DNA from: Mycolicibacterium grossiae
GTDB taxonomy: Bacteria > Actinomycetota > Actinomycetes > Mycobacteriales > Mycobacteriaceae
Assembly (NCBI RefSeq): GCF_008329645.1
Contig: NZ_CP043474.1
Location: 3,472,001-3,536,000 of the forward strand
Direction: 5' to 3'
Length of the DNA: 64,000 bases
Shown here: piece by piece, positions 60,105 through 64,000 of the stretch
How the letters are laid out: each line of letters starts with the position of its first letter
How positions within the stretch are numbered: position 1 is the stretch's first letter
Program-made: the position numbers and the translations under genes
The notes under the pieces: model-generated
The model's database searches: none
What the model saw: the letters and a program-made list of their open reading frames with translations, nothing else
Told to the model about the DNA's origin: nothing

Positions 60105-61556
60105 ATGAACAGTGATCTCCGTGCGAACCTCGGTTCGACCATGACTCATCCCCACTTCCCCTTCGACGACTCCCCGAGCGTCGGCGAACTCGCCCTCTCC
60201 GACCGCAGTGCGCTGCGCCGCGTCGCCGGTCTGTCGACCGAACTCGCCGACGTGTCCGAGGTCGAGTACCGGCAGCTACGCCTCGAGCGCGTCGTGCTGG
60301 TCGGCGTGTGGACCGAGGGCAGCGCCGCCGATGCGGACGCCAGCCTCGCCGAACTCGCCGCGCTCGCCGAGACGGCCGGTTCCCAGGTCCTCGAGGGCCT
60401 CGTCCAGCGCCGCGACAAGCCGGACCCCTCCACCTACATCGGCTCGGGCAAGGCCGCCGAACTGCGCGAGGTCGTGCTCGCCACCGGCGCCGACACCGTC
60501 ATCTGCGACGGTGAACTAAGCCCCGCCCAGCTGAACGCGCTGGAGAAGATCGTCAAGGTCAAGGTGATCGACCGCACCGCGCTGATCCTCGACATCTTCG
60601 CCCAGCACGCCACCAGTCGCGAGGGCAAGGCACAGGTGTCGCTGGCCCAGATGGAGTACATGCTGCCGCGGTTGCGCGGCTGGGGTGAGTCCATGTCCCG
60701 CCAAGCCGGCGGGCGCGCGGGCGGCGCCGGCGGCGGCGTCGGTACCCGCGGTCCCGGTGAGACCAAGATCGAGACCGACCGCCGTCGCATCCGCGAGCGG
60801 ATGGCGAAGCTGCGACGCGACATCCGCGACATGAAGAAGGTCCGCGACACCCAGCGCAGCGGGCGCCGGCGCAGCGACGTGCCGTCGGTCGCCATCGTCG
60901 GCTACACCAACGCCGGTAAGTCCAGCCTGCTGAACGCGCTGACCGGCGCGGGCGTGCTGGTCGAGAACGCGCTGTTCGCGACGCTCGAACCCACCACGCG
61001 TCGTGGGCACTTCGACGACGGCCGGCCGTTCGTGCTCACCGACACCGTCGGCTTCGTGCGGCACCTGCCGACGCAGCTCGTCGAGGCGTTCCGGTCCACG
61101 CTCGAGGAGGTCGTCGACGCCGACCTGCTGATCCACGTGGTCGACGGGTCCGACGCCAATCCGCTCGCGCAGATCAACGCCGTGCGTCAGGTGGTCAACG
61201 ACGTGGTGGCCGAATACGACGTCACCGCACCGCCGGAACTGGTGGTGGTCAACAAGACCGACGCCGCGTCCGGGTTGATGCTGGCCCAGTTGCGCCGAGC
61301 GCTGCCCGACGCGCTGTTCGTGTCCGCGCGGACCGGCGACGGCCTGTCCCGGTTGCGTCAACGGATGGGCGAGCTGGTCGAGGCCACCGACACCGGCGTG
61401 GACGTGACGATCCCGTACGACCGCGGCGACCTGGTGGCCCGCGTGCACGCCGACGGGCGCATCGACGCGTGCGAGCACCAGCCGGAGGGCACGCGGATCA
61501 AGGCCCGCGTCCCGGCGCCGCTGGCCGCGAGCCTGCGCGAGTTCGACACCTTCTAG
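60105..61556 (+). CDS. hflX: GTPase HflX
   Basis: HflX is a ribosome-associated GTPase that splits stalled 70S ribosomes, and in mycobacteria it has been linked to hypoxia and macrolide responses. The 483-residue protein has the N-terminal HflX domain (DPSTYIGSGKAAELREV), a helical linker with GGRAGGAGGGVGTRGPGET-K, and a G domain with GYTNAGKSSLLN (G1), DTVGF (G3) and NKTD (G4). ATG 60105 is used; ATG 60141 is possible. Confidence 0.95.
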   Translation: MNSDLRANLGSTMTHPHFPFDDSPSVGELALSDRSALRRVAGLSTELADVSEVEYRQLRLERVVLVGVWTEGSAADADASLAELAALAETAGSQVLEGLVQRRDKPDPSTYIGSGKAAELREVVLATGADTVICDGELSPAQLNALEKIVKVKVIDRTALILDIFAQHATSREGKAQVSLAQMEYMLPRLRGWGESMSRQAGGRAGGAGGGVGTRGPGETKIETDRRRIRERMAKLRRDIRDMKKVRDTQRSGRRRSDVPSVAIVGYTNAGKSSLLNALTGAGVLVENALFATLEPTTRRGHFDDGRPFVLTDTVGFVRHLPTQLVEAFRSTLEEVVDADLLIHVVDGSDANPLAQINAVRQVVNDVVAEYDVTAPPELVVVNKTDAASGLMLAQLRRALPDALFVSARTGDGLSRLRQRMGELVEATDTGVDVTIPYDRGDLVARVHADGRIDACEHQPEGTRIKARVPAPLAASLREFDTF

Positions 61557-61568
61557 TCGGCCGTCCCG

Positions 61569-63854
61569 TCAGCGGCGGGCGACCACCGGTGGCTCGAGCG
61601 CCCGCACGGGCGGCAGCGCGCCGCCCCAGCGTTCGACCTCCACCAGCACGTGCGCGCCCGTGCACCCCTGCGCCAGCGACGACGTGCCGACGTCGGCCGT
61701 GAGGACGTTGGGGTTGCCGTGCACGCACATCGCGTCCGGGTCGGCCGGGTCCTCGGGGTCGTACCAGGCGCCGGTCGACAGCTGCACCACGCGCGGCCGC
61801 ACCCCGTCGTCGAGCACCACGCCGGCCAGACACGCGCCGCGGTCGTTGAACACCCGGACCACGTCGCCCGCGGCGATGCCGCGCGCGGTGGCGTCGTCGG
61901 GGTGCATCCGGATCGGCTCGCGCCCCTGGATCTTCGAGGCCTGGCTGACGGCGCCGCCGTCGAGCTGACCGTGCAGCCGGCTCGCGGGCTGATTGGCCAG
62001 CAGGTGTAGCGGAAATCGTTGCGCCCGTGGGCCGCCAAGCCACTCCTGCGGTGCGAACCAGGCCGGGTGGCCGACGCAGTCGTGGTAGCCGAACGTGTCG
62101 ATGTCGGCGGAGAAGATCTCGATGCGCCCGCTCGGCGTGCCGAGCCGGTGAGCCACCGGGTCGGCGCGGAAGTCGGCCAGCAGTGTCAGCCCGTCCTCGG
62201 TGGGGAGCCGCAGCGAGCCGGCGGCCCAGAACTCGTCGAACGACGGCACCGCGAAGTCCAGTTCGCGCGACCAGGTGTCGTAGAGGTGCCGCAGCCACTG
62301 CGCGGCGGTGCGGCCCTCGGTGAACTGCTCCCCGAAGCCCAGGCGGTGCGCCAGCGCGGCGAAGGTCGCGTAGTCGTCGCGGGCGTCGGCGTGCGGAGCG
62401 GCGAGCGCGGGCATCGCGACCAGCAGCGGATCGTTGCGCGACCCCGAGTAGTCGTCGCGTTCGAACGACGTCGTCGACGGCACCACGACGTCGGCGTGCC
62501 GTGCCATGGCCGTCCAGTACGGCTCGTGCACGACGACGGTGTCCGGCCGCCCGAGTGCGCGCCGCAGGCGCGGGATGTCCTGGTGATGGTGGAACGGGTT
62601 GCCGCCCGCCCAGTAGACCAGCCGGATGTCGGGATAGGTGAGGCGCCGCCCGTCGTAGTGGTGCGTGCCGCCGGGGTGCAGCAACATGTCGCTCACGGCG
62701 GCGACGGGGATGAACGTCGACACCGGGTTCACGCCCTGCGGCAAGTACGGCAGCCGGCAGCGCAACGGCGGCAGGCCGGGCTCGTTCATCGAGCCGTACC
62801 CGTGCCCGAAACCGCCTCCCGGCAGCCCGATCTGGCCGAGCATCGCAGCCAGCGTCAGCCCCATCCACGGGGCCTGCTCGCCGTGCCGCACCCGCTGCAG
62901 CGACCAGCTCACCGTCACGATCGTGCGTCCGGCGGCCATCCGGCGGGCCAGGGCCACGAGCTGCTCGGCGGGCAGTCCGCAGATGTCCTCGGCCCACCGC
63001 GGCGTCTTGGGCGTCGCGTCGGTGACGCCGAGCAGGTAGGCCTCGAAGCGTTCCCACCCGGTGCAGTAGCGCCCCAGGAAGTCGCGGTCGGCCAGGCCCT
63101 CGGTCGCCAGGACGTACGCCAACGCCAGCATGATCGCGACGTCGGTGCCGGGAACCGGCGCCAGCCAATCGCTCTCGCCGTGGGCGTCGTCGCGCAGCGG
63201 GGAGATCGAGACGAGCCGTCCGCCGCGGCGGCGGAATCGCCGCAGGGCGTCGCGGGCGGGGTGCGCCGTTGTCCCGCCGTGGTTGATGCCGGTGTTCTTC
63301 AGTCCCAGACCGCCGAAGCAGACCAGCAGGTCGGTGTGCTCGGCGATGACGTTCCAGTCCGTCGAGCGCTTGAACAGGTCGTCGTGCGTGCCGACCACGC
63401 GGGGCATGATGACGCCGGTCGCGCCGAGGCTGTAGGAGTGCCGCGAGGACGTGTAGCCGCCGAGCAGCTTGAGGAAGCGGTGCACCTGGCTCTGCGCGTG
63501 GTGGAAACGGCCGGCGCTGGCCCAGCCGTACGAGCCGCCGTAGATGGCCTCGTTGCCGTGCTCGTCGACCACACGCTGCAGCTCGTCGGCGAGCAGCTCG
63601 GTCAGCTCGTCCCACGACACCGCGACGAACTCGTCGGCGCCCCGCCGGGTGCTGGGCCCGGGTCCGGACTCCAGCCAGCCGCGGCGCACCGCGGGTCCGG
63701 TGACACGCGACCGGTGCCGCAGCGAGCCGGGCAGGTTGCCGAGCAGCGGGGACGGGTCGGCGTCGCCGGCCATGGGGCTGACCGCGGCGATGTCGCCATC
63801 GCGGACGTCGGCGGTGAACGCACCCCAGTGGGTGAGGCTGGCGGATCGGGGCAC
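61569..63854 (-). CDS. bisC: DMSO reductase-family molybdoenzyme, BisC-like
   Basis: This 761-residue bis-MGD molybdoenzyme has the Mo-ligand serine region SYSLGATGVIMPRVVG, the pattern of biotin/DMSO/TMAO sulfoxide reductases (type III). LPGGGFGHGYGSMNEPG and the C-terminal molydopterin-binding domain (IRMHPDDATARGIAAGD) bind the cofactors. There is no N-terminal Fe-S motif and no evident Tat signal, so it is probably cytoplasmic, reducing methionine or biotin sulfoxide. M. tuberculosis BisC is similar. GTG 63854. It lies between hflX and the acyl-CoA dehydrogenase gene. Confidence 0.88.
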   Translation of the reverse strand: MPRSASLTHWGAFTADVRDGDIAAVSPMAGDADPSPLLGNLPGSLRHRSRVTGPAVRRGWLESGPGPSTRRGADEFVAVSWDELTELLADELQRVVDEHGNEAIYGGSYGWASAGRFHHAQSQVHRFLKLLGGYTSSRHSYSLGATGVIMPRVVGTHDDLFKRSTDWNVIAEHTDLLVCFGGLGLKNTGINHGGTTAHPARDALRRFRRRGGRLVSISPLRDDAHGESDWLAPVPGTDVAIMLALAYVLATEGLADRDFLGRYCTGWERFEAYLLGVTDATPKTPRWAEDICGLPAEQLVALARRMAAGRTIVTVSWSLQRVRHGEQAPWMGLTLAAMLGQIGLPGGGFGHGYGSMNEPGLPPLRCRLPYLPQGVNPVSTFIPVAAVSDMLLHPGGTHHYDGRRLTYPDIRLVYWAGGNPFHHHQDIPRLRRALGRPDTVVVHEPYWTAMARHADVVVPSTTSFERDDYSGSRNDPLLVAMPALAAPHADARDDYATFAALAHRLGFGEQFTEGRTAAQWLRHLYDTWSRELDFAVPSFDEFWAAGSLRLPTEDGLTLLADFRADPVAHRLGTPSGRIEIFSADIDTFGYHDCVGHPAWFAPQEWLGGPRAQRFPLHLLANQPASRLHGQLDGGAVSQASKIQGREPIRMHPDDATARGIAAGDVVRVFNDRGACLAGVVLDDGVRPRVVQLSTGAWYDPEDPADPDAMCVHGNPNVLTADVGTSSLAQGCTGAHVLVEVERWGGALPPVRALEPPVVARR

Positions 63855-63891
63855 GCGTCGATCCTAGGTGCCCACCACGCGGTACCGCGGG

Positions 63892-63915
63892 TACCAACCA
63901 TCCGGTTGGCTGGTA
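63892..63915 (+). promoter_or_regulatory. 24-bp imperfect palindrome (TetR-type operator candidate)
   Basis: The 24 bp, containing TACCAACC...GGTTGG..GGTA, match their own reverse complement at 20 of 24 positions. A TATAGG -10-like hexamer (63914-63919) abuts it, and the acyl-CoA dehydrogenase ATG follows about 40 bp later. Paired CCAACC/GGTTGG arms are typical of TetR-family regulators of lipid genes. Confidence 0.65.
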
Positions 63916-63956
63916 TAGGGTCGGGCCATCCCGTCCGACGACCCGGAGGTCCTTCC

Positions 63957-64000
63957 ATGAGCGACGTCGTCAAGTACGACCGCACCCTGTTCGAGCCCGA
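63957..64000 (+). CDS. Start of an acyl-CoA dehydrogenase gene
   Basis: Only the first 14 codons are in the window: MSDVVKYDRTLFEP. DRTLFEPEHE-type N-termini are common in mycobacterial FadE proteins, and fadE20 follows hflX in M. tuberculosis (Rv2724c), so this is its likely counterpart. CCGGAGG lies about 9 nt before the ATG. Confidence 0.55.
   Translation, partial: MSDVVKYDRTLFEP

Overview
This is a high-GC actinobacterial chromosome segment, almost certainly from a fast-growing Mycobacterium (Mycolicibacterium). The order ald-aldR, dapB, thyA-dfrA, dapA-RNase J, SDR-monooxygenase, ftsK, argA, pgsA, clgR-pspA-pspM, ephG, recA-recX, miaB, miaA, dapF, hflX follows, from memory, the M. tuberculosis order Rv2780 down to Rv2725c. 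RecA has no intein. Many starts are leaderless: a TANNNT -10 box lies 6-7 nt before an ATG or GTG. No tRNA, rRNA, CRISPR array, insertion sequence or prophage was seen, and no intergenic gap exceeds about 190 bp.

Layout. 0-18.3 kb: alanine dehydrogenase with its Lrp-type regulator, DAP/lysine genes (dapB, dapA), thymidylate and folate genes (thyA, dfrA), small membrane proteins, a frameshifted dienelactone hydrolase, an AlkX/YcaQ-like glycosylase, a haloalkane dehalogenase, a deaminase/APC permease/prolyl-peptidase locus facing a GntR regulator, and RNase J. 18.3-20.0 kb: a secreted low-complexity protein. 20.1-36.3 kb: an inserted catabolic island (below). 36.3-48 kb: SDR and monooxygenase, a SulP-carbonic anhydrase fusion, ftsK, argA/pgsA, clgR-pspA-pspM, ephG and a glycosyltransferase. 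48-64 kb: recA-recX under SOS and PafBC-type promoters, a gluABCD-type transporter, miaB, a DUF349 protein, miaA-dapF-hflX, a BisC-like molybdoenzyme, and the first codons of an acyl-CoA dehydrogenase.

The island (20.1-36.3 kb) is the most interesting part. It holds a GntR/FCD regulator, a RidA-family protein, a CoxG-like protein, a luciferase-like (possibly F420-dependent) oxidoreductase, an SsuABC-type importer, a three-subunit molybdenum hydroxylase, a FUSC membrane protein, an amidohydrolase closely resembling Eubacterium barkeri enamidase, a glutaryl-CoA dehydrogenase and a fused 2-oxoacid dehydrogenase E1. Four promoters inside it share an 18-bp operator-like sequence (consensus TTGGATACNNTATACGAA), so it looks like one regulon. 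My inference is an aerobic reductive pathway for an N-heteroaromatic acid: import, ring hydroxylation by the Mo enzyme, ring reduction (F420H2 candidate), enamide ring opening, imine hydrolysis by RidA, oxidative decarboxylation to glutaryl-CoA, then crotonyl-CoA. Picolinate via 2-oxoadipate fits the enzyme set best and nicotinate is the main alternative. The substrate cannot be settled from sequence.
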